A DNA stretch of 64,000 nucleotides from Thermoactinomyces sp. DSM 45891 (GCF_900119485.1 NZ_FPJZ01000015.1:8461-72460); one strand, 5' to 3'; positions 44,353 through 54,665 are shown, counted from the first letter of the stretch. Translations and numbers: made by a program. The notes: generated by a model not told the origin, from the letters alone.

Positions 44353-45156
44353 ATGAATAAAATTTTGAAAACAGCAATCCTTTCTATTACTTTGTTCAGC
44401 TTGGTCTTACCAACAGCAAAAGCAAAAGGTGATTACTACCCTTCTATGACCGCTTTATATGCAGATAATAAAGAAGGGGTCCATTACACCCGGGAGTGGA
44501 AACAGCAAGAAGCAAAATATTCTACTGGCTCATCTTTAGTTGCAGATAGTAATATTTTCGTCGCCGCTCTACACGGGGGATCAATTGAAATGGGAACAAC
44601 CGAATTAGCATTAGCAACTTCTGGCGAAATTGATGGCTTTAATGCAGACAAAGGAACTCTTTCTAACCAAACCAAGCATGATTTCTTTAACTTTAACGGA
44701 ATGAATCCGCCTGGACAAAATGGCAATCTCCATGTGACTGCATCCAACTATGATGACAAAGACGCATTGAGACTGGTTGAGCAAAATAAAGTGGGCGTTG
44801 CGTTTCATGGTTGTACAGATGCACAACCTACTGGTGGCTATAATGGATACAAGGCGATTCTCATCGGTGGACTAGACACAGATCTTAAAATATTAATGGA
44901 AAAACGCCTTAAACAAGCAGGGTTTAACGCTTATATTACCAATCAGGAACTATATGATGGGGATATGCCCCAAAACCTCATCAATAAAACAAGCCGGAAA
45001 GCAGGGCTTCAATTTGAAATGACAACCAGTATGCGAGCAAGCCTATTTGGTACAAACACACGAGAAAAAAGAAGAACCACTACCAACTCCGATTTTTGGC
45101 ATCTCACAAATACGATTCGTGAAGCCCTGCTCGAATATGAAAAGGGTTTAAACTAA
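44353..45156 (+). CDS. Secreted poly-gamma-glutamate hydrolase-like protein
   Basis: 267 residues with a signal peptide (cleavage near AKAKG). The mature part follows phage/Bacillus PghP-type poly-gamma-glutamate hydrolases, zinc enzymes: AALHGGSIEMGTTELA, VGVAFHGCTD and GLQFEMTTSMR contain the expected His and Glu ligands. It would cut gamma-PGA capsules or biofilm. No capsule genes are nearby. The next genes are convergent. Confidence 0.82.
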   Translation: MNKILKTAILSITLFSLVLPTAKAKGDYYPSMTALYADNKEGVHYTREWKQQEAKYSTGSSLVADSNIFVAALHGGSIEMGTTELALATSGEIDGFNADKGTLSNQTKHDFFNFNGMNPPGQNGNLHVTASNYDDKDALRLVEQNKVGVAFHGCTDAQPTGGYNGYKAILIGGLDTDLKILMEKRLKQAGFNAYITNQELYDGDMPQNLINKTSRKAGLQFEMTTSMRASLFGTNTREKRRTTTNSDFWHLTNTIREALLEYEKGLN

Positions 45157-45171
45157 CATTTGCTAAATTTA

Positions 45172-45289
45172 TTATTCAGGAGAGGTCGAATAAACAGCCT
45201 CTACTTTTTTCAGTAATTTTCCAGAATCATCATATGGAATGGTTACGGTACTCTTCAGGTACTGTAATCATGTATTGATAATATCTCAT
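45172..45289 (-). pseudogene. Stub of a fourth immunity-like gene
   Basis: From ATG 45289 the minus strand encodes MRYYQYMITVPEEYRNHS, the same N-terminus as the genes at 45814, 46243 and 46750, then meets stops. Another frame of the same bases continues as PYDDSGKLLKKVEAVYS to a stop at 45172. The stub thus joins two unrelated coding ends, as after a deletion. Confidence 0.6.
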
Positions 45290-45353
45290 TAGTTTTGTCC
45301 TCACGTTCGTTAATGATTTAAGAGGGCGACCTCATATGAGATCGCCCTAATCG

Positions 45354-45814
45354 TTACTTGAAAGCACCTTCAAAATCAATTTGAAACTTGTCCAACCAGA
45401 ATTGGACACCATCAATGCCATCAAATTCATCGGCTAATTCATTTAGTAGGGGAAGATGATCTATTTTCCCCCTCAATGCTCTTTCATAGATCGATCTAGC
45501 CACTCCATATATTCGCGAATCTCTTCGCTTATACTTTCTGAAACTCGTACTGTAACTGTATCATACAAATTCCCAGTAAAAACATAGAATAGGAATTGAT
45601 TAGATTCAATCTGATCCCGAACAGCAAATACTCCCCAACCAACTTTAAGTAAAGCGCTCTCGCAAACCTGATGATATCGCACTCTATCAAATAGTATGTT
45701 CATTTTTCTCAATATCAACCTTGTTACTATACGACTGTATTCTTCTGGAACTATGAGAGAATATTGATAACATCCCATCCGTTTATCTTTTCTTTTATGT
45801 AGTGGCGACCTCAT
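45354..45814 (-). pseudogene. Frameshifted third immunity-like gene
   Basis: The first 113 codons match the neighbours (GCYQYSLIVPEEYSRIV, LEWLDRSMKEH in place of LEWLDRALKERCG) and end at a stop. The missing C-terminus, HLPLLNELADEFDGIDGV to FQIDFEGAFK, follows directly in the next frame down to TAA at 45354. A single-base slip near the GAGGGGGAAAA tract explains it. Confidence 0.75.
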
Positions 45815-45832
45815 AAGAGATCGCCCTAATCG

Positions 45833-46243
45833 TTACCTGAAAGCATCTTCAAAATCAATTTGGAACTCGGACAACCAATACTTCACACTTTCAGTACCGT
45901 TAAAGTCATCTGTCAACTCATCCATCAGGGGCTTCAAATCATCAGTACTTTCTCCACAACGCTCTTTTAACGCCCTGTCCAACCATTCTAGACATTCACG
46001 AATCTCTTCATGTTTGCCTTCAGAAACTCGAACAACTAGACAATCTGAAATTTCGCCTGTAACCACAAAAAACAAAAACTGATTGAAATCATACTGATCT
46101 CGAGTTGTATAAATCCCCATCTCCCACCAAACTTCATGGAATTGTTCTCTATCGAATGGTAATCCCATTTCCCTTAGAACCAGCCTAACCGCTTGTTGAC
46201 TATAATCCAATGGAACCTCAATTGAATATTGATAGTATTGCAT
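45833..46243 (-). CDS. Immunity-like protein of the Rhs locus, copy 2
   Basis: 136 residues, acidic, no signal peptide. Shares YYQYSIEVPLDYSQQAV, GLPFDREQFHEVWW, DQYDFNQFLFFV, VRVSEGKHEEIRECLEWLD and a FQIDFEDAFR end with its neighbours. Arrays of such small acidic genes downstream of Rhs or polymorphic toxins usually neutralise the toxin domain. I do not know the family by name. Confidence 0.65.
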   Translation of the reverse strand: MQYYQYSIEVPLDYSQQAVRLVLREMGLPFDREQFHEVWWEMGIYTTRDQYDFNQFLFFVVTGEISDCLVVRVSEGKHEEIRECLEWLDRALKERCGESTDDLKPLMDELTDDFNGTESVKYWLSEFQIDFEDAFR

Positions 46244-46348
46244 TCGTTCATCTCCTCACAATTAGTGGAATGTTTTCCCAGAAGAGATTTCATCGCATCT
46301 CTCTATCATACTTAACAGATACCCCTCAAGGATTATCTGTGAAAGATC

Positions 46349-46750
46349 TTACTCTAAGAAATCCTCGAAATCCCTTTGGAATTTGTTTGTCCAATGTTGA
46401 ATAGAGTTATGTCCACCTGAAAGCTCATCGCGTAACGGCTTATCAACCAGCCTTTGTCCACAACGTACTCTCACCATTTGATCTAACCACTCTAAATATT
46501 GACGAATTTCTTCATTTCTACTTTCTGAAACTCGGACTGTAAGAGATTCTAGCAAGTCTTCACCAGCAACATAAAATAAAAATTGATTTGGGTCATGCCG
46601 ATCTCGAGCAGTAAACACTCCACCTTTCCACAGGACTTCCTTGTAGCGCTTTCTGTTAAAGGGTAAACCCATCTTTCGTAATACCAATAATATTGACTGA
46701 TTTCTATACGAATCTGGGATCGTAACAAAGTATTGATAATATCTCATCAA
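46349..46750 (-). CDS. Immunity-like protein of the Rhs locus, copy 1
   Basis: 133 residues, intact, immediately downstream of the Rhs gene (about 110 nt). Its place makes it the likely cognate antidote of the C-terminal deaminase, with the further copies serving related toxins. Same family marks: RYYQYFVTIPDSYRNQSI, GLPFNRKRYKEV and RDRHDPNQFLFYV. Function is inferred from context. Confidence 0.68.
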   Translation of the reverse strand: MMRYYQYFVTIPDSYRNQSILLVLRKMGLPFNRKRYKEVLWKGGVFTARDRHDPNQFLFYVAGEDLLESLTVRVSESRNEEIRQYLEWLDQMVRVRCGQRLVDKPLRDELSGGHNSIQHWTNKFQRDFEDFLE

Positions 46751-46859
46751 TTTACTCTCACTTTTCTTGTATTTTTACTTAAGTGGGGCGATCTCACTCG
46801 AGATCGCCTTGGATGTAACACCATACTATCATCTGGAGCAATAACAGGATGTTAATACA

Positions 46860-49800
46860 CTAGTTTCCCTTTTTTCTTCTTTCTTTTTCTTTCTCCATTT
46901 CATCTTTGCGTATTACGTCCATACTTGTTAAACCTAAATGACTTTCATTAGAGTAGATAGTGACCTCAATTCCCTTATGTTTCTTTAGGAACTGAGTTAG
47001 AACATTACTGCAACTTACACATGGCTTTCTTTCTGTAAAAAGGTCCATCTTGCCCTTCACATCTAGGTTTGGATTCTTAGCTTTTGCTTCAGAAATTTTC
47101 TTATCGAGATGCTCAAAAAGAATCGCCTCTGAATCAGTACTTCGATCCCATGACCCATCACCATCTATCTTACTATTACCATCTACCCACAAAGTCTTGA
47201 AATTCCTCTGAACAGAAGAGAAATGCTTTTCGTTAACCCAATCTGCACCAGTAAATATTGTATCCTTTAGCTTACTCGCACCAAATGCTCTTAAGAAATC
47301 TTCCGATGTGTTAAGACCCTCTAAATCCACTTTGGCAAACGCTATATTCCCTTTGGTACGAAACTGATTGGGCAAATCCAACCTTCCATTGACACCCGTC
47401 TGAGTGAGTTTCTTAAACAAATCATCATCCATACCTGGCTTCACCTTATCTCTCAGAAACTCCATATCCTCTGGAAGTGCGTTGGATAACACATTCTCAA
47501 AAGTAGCCTTTATAATCTTACAAGTCTTATCGTCAGAAGTCGAACCCTCGTTTACAGATCGTTTCACTCTGCTCTGAAGGTTTAATTCATCCTTGAGGCA
47601 TCGTTTTAGGTCCTGAGCATACTTCTCCATCGCCTGCTTCCGTGCTGAAAGGCTTTTTTGCGGAGCTTTGGCGGTGATTTTGTATTTGTTAACGGTCGTT
47701 TTTTGACCTTTCTTTACCTTACGGTTACCACCTGACTCTACTCGCTTCTTACTCCCCTTGGAACGATTGCTAGAATACTTGCTTTTGTTGCTAGACGACT
47801 TGCGATTGACAGTATGTTTCTTGGTTTTTTTAGATTTTTTTCCTTTGTGGTAGCGACTTTGTTTCTGTTTTTTAGATTTATCTTTCTTTTTATTGGATGG
47901 TTTATTAGATTTGCCTTTACTTTTTTTGGAAATTTTCGAATAGGCACTCCTGACTGACTTACTCACATCATCCATTAAACTACCTATTTTACTCCTCAAA
48001 CCGGCCAACCCAGCTGCTACATCTTTATCACTAGGTTTTTTCTTCTTATTCGAGTTTGTTGATTTGTTATTACCATTCTTACTACCAGTTCCTTTGCCAC
48101 CAGTTCCTTTATTACCACCTTTCCCACCAGTCCGACCAAGAAGTCTTCCAAGTCCGCCCATATGCCCATCTGGATCAATAAACTTCAACGGATTATTGGT
48201 AACATACACATATACATTTTGTGTTTGTGGATCGTCTTCATCGCCTGGATCTGGATCAACTGACAAGAAGACACCTTCTTCTGGTTGATAGTATCTTGCT
48301 ATGAGATAGTAGAGTCCTGTCTCGTTATCATAACGATATCCTGCATAACGATATGGGTTCTCGTCTGCAAGCTCACCCTTTTTCTCTACAATGTTGCCCC
48401 AGGCATCATAGATGTAATTCGCCACCTCGTTCTGCTTATCGTCTGTGATGGAAACAACATCACCATGATCATTATAGTGATAGTAATAGGTTTCGCCAGT
48501 GGCTTTAGTCATACTAAGCCGTTGTCCGCCTTCACCATAGGTATAATGGCGAGTTAGCTGGTTATTTCCATCGGTTTCATAAAGAATATTGATACTTTCT
48601 CCATCATAGAAAAAGTTTGTCACTTTGCCATTTACAGTAGAGCGAATTCGGCGGTCGTCTTCATCGTACTCATAGGTTGCTATCACTTTATCTGACGACT
48701 TCTCTTTAATCTCGGTTAAGTTGTCACCTGCATCCCATGTGTAGTGAAACTTGCCATCTTCCAAACGGTTGCCATTTTTATCATAGCTATAGGCTGAATC
48801 TCCTACTTTGACTAGCTGATTTCCTTTATTGTAAGTATACGGAGTGATAGAGATGACTTTGCCATCCGTATCTTTTACTTCTTTTTTCGTCCGATTTCCA
48901 AGTGAATCATAGGTGTAGGAGATTATATGATTCGTGACTGGATCGGTTTCAGAAGTAAGTTGATCCCATTCATCATAGGTAAACTTAAGCTCCTTGTTCT
49001 GGACCAAGTCTTTGATTTTCGTGGCATTGCCATTGCCATCGTATTCGTATGAGTACTTAGCAAGTGGAGTGCCGTCACCCTTACCAACGGATACTTCGGT
49101 TACTCGATTGTTATCATCGTAGGTTGCGTACGTACCGACTTTATTGGCATAGACAGCTGTACGGACATTTCCTTTTTCATCATAGTCAAAACGATATGTT
49201 TTATCTGTGTCGTCCTTTACCTCTGTGTTTTGCTCTGACTCATTGTAGGTATAGTTGACCGTTGCTTGATCTTTACCATGAGTGAACTTAGAGCTGGTTA
49301 GTTCATCATTGGTGTTATAGGTCCAAGACTGTGTTCCTTCGCCTTGTTTTATTTCTGTTAAACGTTCAGCAGCATCAAACTGAAGTTGTTTCGCTTGTTT
49401 AAGTTTTAAGTTCTCGATTTTTGTTTCGTTTCCATTGGTATCATAATACGTTCGATAGCGCTCTGTTCCATCGTAGTGCGTTCCCACATAGCTACCATCT
49501 TCGGAAGCGATGGTTTCAACCTTCTTGCCATTTGGTTGTGTGATGGTGGTAACATCACCTTCACCATCGTGTTCATATTCGGTTGTATTACCAAGCTCAT
49601 CTGTATACGCAACCAATTGGTCGTCTTTATAGGTATAACGAACTTGATTGTGAACAGTCTTTCCATCAGCACTAGTAGCTTTCTTCTCTACCACGTTTCC
49701 GTTCTCATCGTGGGTGAAGTGAACTTTTAATTTATCTCCAGGTAGTGTGATGGTTTTGAGTTGGTTTGAATCATCATAGGTATAGTCCGTTTTATTCTTT

Positions 49801-52800
49801 TTCGCATCCGTAATGGATTTTTCATTCCCATATTCATCATGTTGAACGGAACTCGAATTTCCTACTGGGTCTGTGACTTGAGTAACATAGTTGCCTGATG
49901 CATCATAGGCATACTTCTCAATCGTGCTTCCTTCTTTGAGACGGATGTTATCAAACCAAGCTGTACCTGTGTTATTCCCACGGAATAAGACATAAACATG
50001 CACTGCTTTTAAAGGCTTGTCTGGTTTGATCGTTACGGCGCTACGTTGCCAATCATGAGTTCCTAATGCGAACTTTGCTTGATCAGTTTTTAGACTGGTC
50101 TTTCCGTCTCCTTCATCTTGTACCGCATCAATGTAAAGCGAATAATCCTTATTAGGTGCTTTGTCAATATTGTTTACCACGCCCATCGCTTTACTGAGGC
50201 CTGTTACCGTAATGTGTTTAGCAGTGCTTTGGTTGAGAGAAATCGTCTGTAGATATTGAACTGCTCCAGCAGTTGTATCACCACGGGTCATTTTAATGGA
50301 TTGACTGCCATCAAAGGACTGTGTATTATCAATCGTCCCTGAGCCTACAGCCTCGTTCCAAAATCCCTTTCCTTCCTCAAAGCTACTATTTTCTATCGGG
50401 TTGTAGTCAGTGGATACGTCGCCTTCTTCTAGCTGTACTTGATCGAACCAAGCCGTGCCAGAACCTTTAGGATTCCGATGATCTACTTCGAGATAGATGC
50501 GAATCTTTTCTGAATCTGCACCTGTTTTAAAAGTAAGTTGTCGACGAGTCCAACCTTGGGTTCCACTTACTTGGCTATAGCGATTATCAACCCAAGTTAC
50601 CACGTCTCCAGTCGATTTACTTTGCTGGACATTAAGAAAAGCTCCGGCTTCCTTTAAGTCTTGGGATTTAATCATAGCACTTATAGTGTAGGTCGTATTA
50701 GGTGCCACATAGAGATCTTGAATTGCTCCTACATACCCTAGATCCGCGTTTACTGCCTTTGTCGTTACCTTGATGGACTGATTTCCGCTATATTTGACTG
50801 TTGAATCAACAGTTGCAGAACCATCAGCACGCACTTTTTCTACTTTCCAATCTGATGCCATATCTGACGTGGTTCGTTCTAGGTCAGGGTTTATAATCAA
50901 ATTTTCCCCGACACCCATTGCATCAGTTGCGGCAATGATATTTCCTTTTTCATCAACCGTTTGGGCTGAGCTTACCTTGTCTGGGTCAATCTCAGATATT
51001 TCATTGCCCTTTTCGTCGTGTACATATTTATACGAATTTCCATCGGCATCTTTGTATTCAACCAAATCATTATTTTGATTGTATTTAAATGTTTCGGATC
51101 CCGTTGCATCTTCCGCTTTAGTCATATTGCCGTTGGAATCATATTGGTAGGATTCCGTCGGCTTTGTACAGCCATTTTTACTAGCTTCAGGATCACATTT
51201 TTTGATTAGGTTATTATGATCAAAGGTATACGTTGTAACCCGGTTAAGCCCTTTAGGATCTTCGACTTCTTTGACGGGATTGCCTGAATCATTGTAATAG
51301 TGATCGGTGACATTGCCATCTGCATTCATGACAGTTGTCTTTTTCTCATCAGACACATATTTGATAGTAGTGAGGGTATCCTCTGGATCGATCACTTCAA
51401 CCAATTGATTTTGATCGCTGTATTCATACCATGTCTCACGACCATCTGCCTCAATAATAGATCCTAATTGATCACCTTTTGTATAATATCCATATTTTGT
51501 CGTGGTATTGGTCTCATCTGTTATCTCAATGAGACGATCTGTTTCATAGTTATACTTATAGGTCCATGCGCGATTGTCAGGCCCTGTAATCTTGGTAATC
51601 CGATCTTTCGTGTAAGTCAGACTAAAGGTTCTCTTACTCGGATCGGTGATAGTAGTTAGCTGCTTCTGATCATTGTAGGTGAGAATAAGCTTATTTTTAT
51701 TTGCATCCTCGATCTCAATCAACTGACCCGCTGAATTAAAATGGTAGATTGTCTGATCTTTATCTGTTAATGTCCAACCAGCTTCTTTAGTACCCTTAAG
51801 CGTGAGATGGACACCAAGTGGGCTTGTATAAACACCATCGGATTTCTTCTGATAGTAATGGATACCACCATCCATATCATGCTGGAGGACATTCCCCTTC
51901 TTATCCTCTTCAAGGCGAGTCGCATAGTTGAATGTCCAACCCTTACCAAATGGACCTGCTTCTTTGGATCGGCTGTTGTAAGTTCGGTCAATGGACATCG
52001 CTGGTTCGCGGCCACTTAACTCCAAGTCCGTCTCACTTAGAATCATATTCCCTGTTACCGCATTTACATCGCCACCCGGAATTTCTCCAAAAGTCCAATA
52101 CTCTTCGGTTCCTAAGTCATCTGCCCTTGGTGAAATCGTTGGCATAAATGGTTCAGACTCAGGTGTCTCAGAGTTCTCAACTACCGCACTAATTCGGAAC
52201 CAATAATTCTTCTTATCTTGGTAGGTACCACCTGAATTTTTGTAGACTGGTGAAGGGTCGAGAGCCAACTCAGTTCCTTTACCATCTGTATGCAATTCAT
52301 AGCGGCCTTCTTTGATTTCACTCTCAGTCGGCCAGATCCCTTTGTTATGAGTGGACCAATAGGTGGAATTACCCACATCATACTTCTGATAATCTTTTCC
52401 ATTGAAAATCCATACAAAGTATTTTGTTGCATTTGGTATAGGTTCCCATCTAAGATCTACAAATCCGTTATCGCTTCCTACCCAGTTCGAATAGGCAACT
52501 CCAGTTGGAGTCTTAATCTTTCGAGGGTGGTACGTAACAGATAGATATGGTTTATTGGCACTTTCTGAAGAGGAAATCTTCTTCCAAAATTCTTTTCCAT
52601 TTCCATTGATGTGAAATTTGAACCCATGGTTAGCTGCAATTCCAGTTGCCCACTCTTGTACTGTACTTTTCACATCAAATGAAACTTTTTGTCCTCTAGC
52701 TACTTTTTGCATCCCAATATTTCGAGATGTAATTTCTTTGCTTTCTTGAACCTTCCAGGTAAGTCCAGACTCTGACCAATCCCCACTTACTGCATCCAAC

Positions 52801-53966
52801 CATAGCCCATTCGCTTTCGGAGCATTGTAGTAAGCATGGGCAACATGCACATTTAAACTAGCAGAATCAATAACCATACCCTTTAAATTATTCACATCTT
52901 GCTTGAGATACGCATAGTTGGTTCCTGTATTGTCGTCATAGTACCCTACTTTAAGCTCTTTATCGGACCCATAATTAGTAGTTGGATATCGATTCGTCAC
53001 ATACGTATCGCCAGCAGTATCTATATTCGTAGACGGATCGATATAAACAGGGTATTTACGTGCTGAATCTTTTAACCACGCATCATCTGCTTGAATCGAA
53101 AGAATTGTCTTTCCGTCCACTTTATTAATCACATACTCGACTTTATCCGACTGTGCAGGCTCGTCTGATTGTGGATCAACATTGGAATCATACATATAGG
53201 GCTTGCTTAGTACAAATACCTCTTTGCCTTCCTTGTTGGTAAAGAGAATCTTACCATCTTCACTTTTCTTACTATTTAAATTGGAGTTAATTTGAAATTT
53301 GAAAGTGTGAAGTCCAGAATATCGATCTAATACGATATCCTCTTTGACTTTGGAGTTAAAGACTTCATTTCGTAAGTGAACGGAGGGAAGTACGTGGGGA
53401 TAGGTAACTTTGTTTTTCTCTACCTTTGCCTCTACTTCTTTCGGTCCAGCTCGTGTCTCTTTTCCTTCAGCACCCTGTCCTTCCTTCTTCTCTGCTTCAG
53501 CAGGTGCATGATTTTTCTTCACCTCATCCTTGTTTTTATCTGATGGGTCTCCCTGTGCACCTAGAAAAGTGTATTCCAGAGAATCTTGACCCGATTGAAC
53601 GGTAGCGTATTTACCACCTTTCATATTCGGATCAAACTTGACATCAATGAAAGTGTTTTTTGGTTTTAGTACAGACCCTGATTGAATAATATCAGTGGAA
53701 ATCTCTTCCCATTTTGATCCAACTTTATTATGAATCGGTTCAAAATAGATTTCCTTAGTAAATGTACCATTTCCATTATCCATTACTTTCGAATCATCTG
53801 TACGATCTTTTACTAGCTCTTTTGGTTCTATCACCTTAGAGTTTTGTGAGTTGGCTTCTGCCGAACTTGGACCAATCGGCCACATCGTAACCATCAATGC
53901 CATCACAACTGTAAGGAACAACCAACGGCGTAAGGAAATATACTTTTCCTCATAAAAAATATTCAT
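46860..53966 (-). CDS. Secreted Rhs/YD-repeat polymorphic toxin with C-terminal deaminase domain
   Basis: 2368 residues. Domain order: signal peptide (about 1-37), a DNRLRE-like adhesion domain (DTYVTNRYPTTNYGSDKEL, about 310-470), Ig/FN-like parts, then a very long run of YD/RHS repeats interrupted by two lectin-like domains near 1020-1330. The RHS core ends with ETGLYYLIARYYQPEEGVFL near 1890, followed by a Lys/Ser/Asn-rich linker (about 1925-2090). The last ~130 residues carry SEAILFEHLD and TERKPCVSCSNVLTQFL, the zinc motif (EX..PCXXC) of the BURPS668_1122-type toxin deaminases. RHS shells encapsulate and release the toxin, which should deaminate a nucleic acid base in the target. Three immunity-like genes and a stub follow. 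Confidence 0.85.
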   Translation of the reverse strand: MNIFYEEKYISLRRWLFLTVVMALMVTMWPIGPSSAEANSQNSKVIEPKELVKDRTDDSKVMDNGNGTFTKEIYFEPIHNKVGSKWEEISTDIIQSGSVLKPKNTFIDVKFDPNMKGGKYATVQSGQDSLEYTFLGAQGDPSDKNKDEVKKNHAPAEAEKKEGQGAEGKETRAGPKEVEAKVEKNKVTYPHVLPSVHLRNEVFNSKVKEDIVLDRYSGLHTFKFQINSNLNSKKSEDGKILFTNKEGKEVFVLSKPYMYDSNVDPQSDEPAQSDKVEYVINKVDGKTILSIQADDAWLKDSARKYPVYIDPSTNIDTAGDTYVTNRYPTTNYGSDKELKVGYYDDNTGTNYAYLKQDVNNLKGMVIDSASLNVHVAHAYYNAPKANGLWLDAVSGDWSESGLTWKVQESKEITSRNIGMQKVARGQKVSFDVKSTVQEWATGIAANHGFKFHINGNGKEFWKKISSSESANKPYLSVTYHPRKIKTPTGVAYSNWVGSDNGFVDLRWEPIPNATKYFVWIFNGKDYQKYDVGNSTYWSTHNKGIWPTESEIKEGRYELHTDGKGTELALDPSPVYKNSGGTYQDKKNYWFRISAVVENSETPESEPFMPTISPRADDLGTEEYWTFGEIPGGDVNAVTGNMILSETDLELSGREPAMSIDRTYNSRSKEAGPFGKGWTFNYATRLEEDKKGNVLQHDMDGGIHYYQKKSDGVYTSPLGVHLTLKGTKEAGWTLTDKDQTIYHFNSAGQLIEIEDANKNKLILTYNDQKQLTTITDPSKRTFSLTYTKDRITKITGPDNRAWTYKYNYETDRLIEITDETNTTTKYGYYTKGDQLGSIIEADGRETWYEYSDQNQLVEVIDPEDTLTTIKYVSDEKKTTVMNADGNVTDHYYNDSGNPVKEVEDPKGLNRVTTYTFDHNNLIKKCDPEASKNGCTKPTESYQYDSNGNMTKAEDATGSETFKYNQNNDLVEYKDADGNSYKYVHDEKGNEISEIDPDKVSSAQTVDEKGNIIAATDAMGVGENLIINPDLERTTSDMASDWKVEKVRADGSATVDSTVKYSGNQSIKVTTKAVNADLGYVGAIQDLYVAPNTTYTISAMIKSQDLKEAGAFLNVQQSKSTGDVVTWVDNRYSQVSGTQGWTRRQLTFKTGADSEKIRIYLEVDHRNPKGSGTAWFDQVQLEEGDVSTDYNPIENSSFEEGKGFWNEAVGSGTIDNTQSFDGSQSIKMTRGDTTAGAVQYLQTISLNQSTAKHITVTGLSKAMGVVNNIDKAPNKDYSLYIDAVQDEGDGKTSLKTDQAKFALGTHDWQRSAVTIKPDKPLKAVHVYVLFRGNNTGTAWFDNIRLKEGSTIEKYAYDASGNYVTQVTDPVGNSSSVQHDEYGNEKSITDAKKNKTDYTYDDSNQLKTITLPGDKLKVHFTHDENGNVVEKKATSADGKTVHNQVRYTYKDDQLVAYTDELGNTTEYEHDGEGDVTTITQPNGKKVETIASEDGSYVGTHYDGTERYRTYYDTNGNETKIENLKLKQAKQLQFDAAERLTEIKQGEGTQSWTYNTNDELTSSKFTHGKDQATVNYTYNESEQNTEVKDDTDKTYRFDYDEKGNVRTAVYANKVGTYATYDDNNRVTEVSVGKGDGTPLAKYSYEYDGNGNATKIKDLVQNKELKFTYDEWDQLTSETDPVTNHIISYTYDSLGNRTKKEVKDTDGKVISITPYTYNKGNQLVKVGDSAYSYDKNGNRLEDGKFHYTWDAGDNLTEIKEKSSDKVIATYEYDEDDRRIRSTVNGKVTNFFYDGESINILYETDGNNQLTRHYTYGEGGQRLSMTKATGETYYYHYNDHGDVVSITDDKQNEVANYIYDAWGNIVEKKGELADENPYRYAGYRYDNETGLYYLIARYYQPEEGVFLSVDPDPGDEDDPQTQNVYVYVTNNPLKFIDPDGHMGGLGRLLGRTGGKGGNKGTGGKGTGSKNGNNKSTNSNKKKKPSDKDVAAGLAGLRSKIGSLMDDVSKSVRSAYSKISKKSKGKSNKPSNKKKDKSKKQKQSRYHKGKKSKKTKKHTVNRKSSSNKSKYSSNRSKGSKKRVESGGNRKVKKGQKTTVNKYKITAKAPQKSLSARKQAMEKYAQDLKRCLKDELNLQSRVKRSVNEGSTSDDKTCKIIKATFENVLSNALPEDMEFLRDKVKPGMDDDLFKKLTQTGVNGRLDLPNQFRTKGNIAFAKVDLEGLNTSEDFLRAFGASKLKDTIFTGADWVNEKHFSSVQRNFKTLWVDGNSKIDGDGSWDRSTDSEAILFEHLDKKISEAKAKNPNLDVKGKMDLFTERKPCVSCSNVLTQFLKKHKGIEVTIYSNESHLGLTSMDVIRKDEMEKEKERRKKGN

Positions 53967-54123
53967 GTTGTCTCCCTCTCTTATAAATATTTGTAAATTA
54001 GATAAATCAATCTATACTATCTATACTTACATGTAATATACTAGTTTATATTATGTTTAAATCAATAGTTTTTTAAAATTTTTTATTTAATTTATTTTTT
54101 TATATCAATTTAGGAGGAGACAT

Positions 54124-54591
54124 ATGTCACGAATTTTAAAACTAAGCCTCGTCATTCCCTTGCTCCTACCCTTAGTTGCCTGCGGAAACGACTTAGATAC
54201 TGCTGAAAAAACAGGCTTGGATTATGTAATTGAGGTACACACTAATTCTAAACGTGATACAGTTCGCTTATCTCAACTAACCGGAAGAAATAAATCAAAA
54301 GAAGGAATCGCTCATATTAAGCCATTCCTTAAACCGACAGGAACTGTCTGGGTAGGCTCTAAACCCACATCAGATAAAAATAAACGTGCTGTTTATACCT
54401 ATTTTTCTACTAAAATGACGGAAGAAACATTAATAAAAGGAGTTTATGTAGAACAACGAGGGGATAAATGGATCTATTCAGGTGATATCGAGTTAGAAGA
54501 GTTCCCTAAGATTGAATTTGATAAAGCAAAGGAACAGAAACAACTGCAAAAATTAAAAGTATCCGAGTGGAAGCAAATAGACATCAAGTAA
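54124..54591 (+). CDS. Lipoprotein of unknown function, 155 aa
   Basis: AGGAGGAGACAT precedes the ATG. The signal ends in lipobox LPLVACG, and the mature protein is basic, with a beta-rich middle (VRLSQLTGRNKSKEG, RAVYTYFSTKMT) and a charged helical tail. No family recognised. It is divergent from the Rhs gene; the 157-bp space is very AT-rich and presumably holds both promoters. Confidence 0.65.
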   Translation: MSRILKLSLVIPLLLPLVACGNDLDTAEKTGLDYVIEVHTNSKRDTVRLSQLTGRNKSKEGIAHIKPFLKPTGTVWVGSKPTSDKNKRAVYTYFSTKMTEETLIKGVYVEQRGDKWIYSGDIELEEFPKIEFDKAKEQKQLQKLKVSEWKQIDIK

Positions 54592-54665
54592 CGAATAGAA
54601 AGACCCACATTCTTATCTAGAATGGGGTTCAAATTATAATAAACAAGTAAATGAGAAAAGGAATA

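Noticed and set aside
45290..45353. GGGCGACCTCATATGAGATCGCCC-like palindromes as CRISPR or att repeats
   Set aside because: They occur at irregular intervals at the ends of the immunity-like genes and behave as terminators or duplicated intergenic DNA, without spacers.
47000..53900. Many plus- and minus-strand frames within the Rhs gene
   Set aside because: All are shadows of the 2368-codon frame, whose repeats produce long open frames in other phases.
54600..54630. Hairpin CCCACATTCT/AGAATGGGG after the 155-aa lipoprotein gene
   Set aside because: Imperfect stem without a T-run; possible terminator but not convincing.
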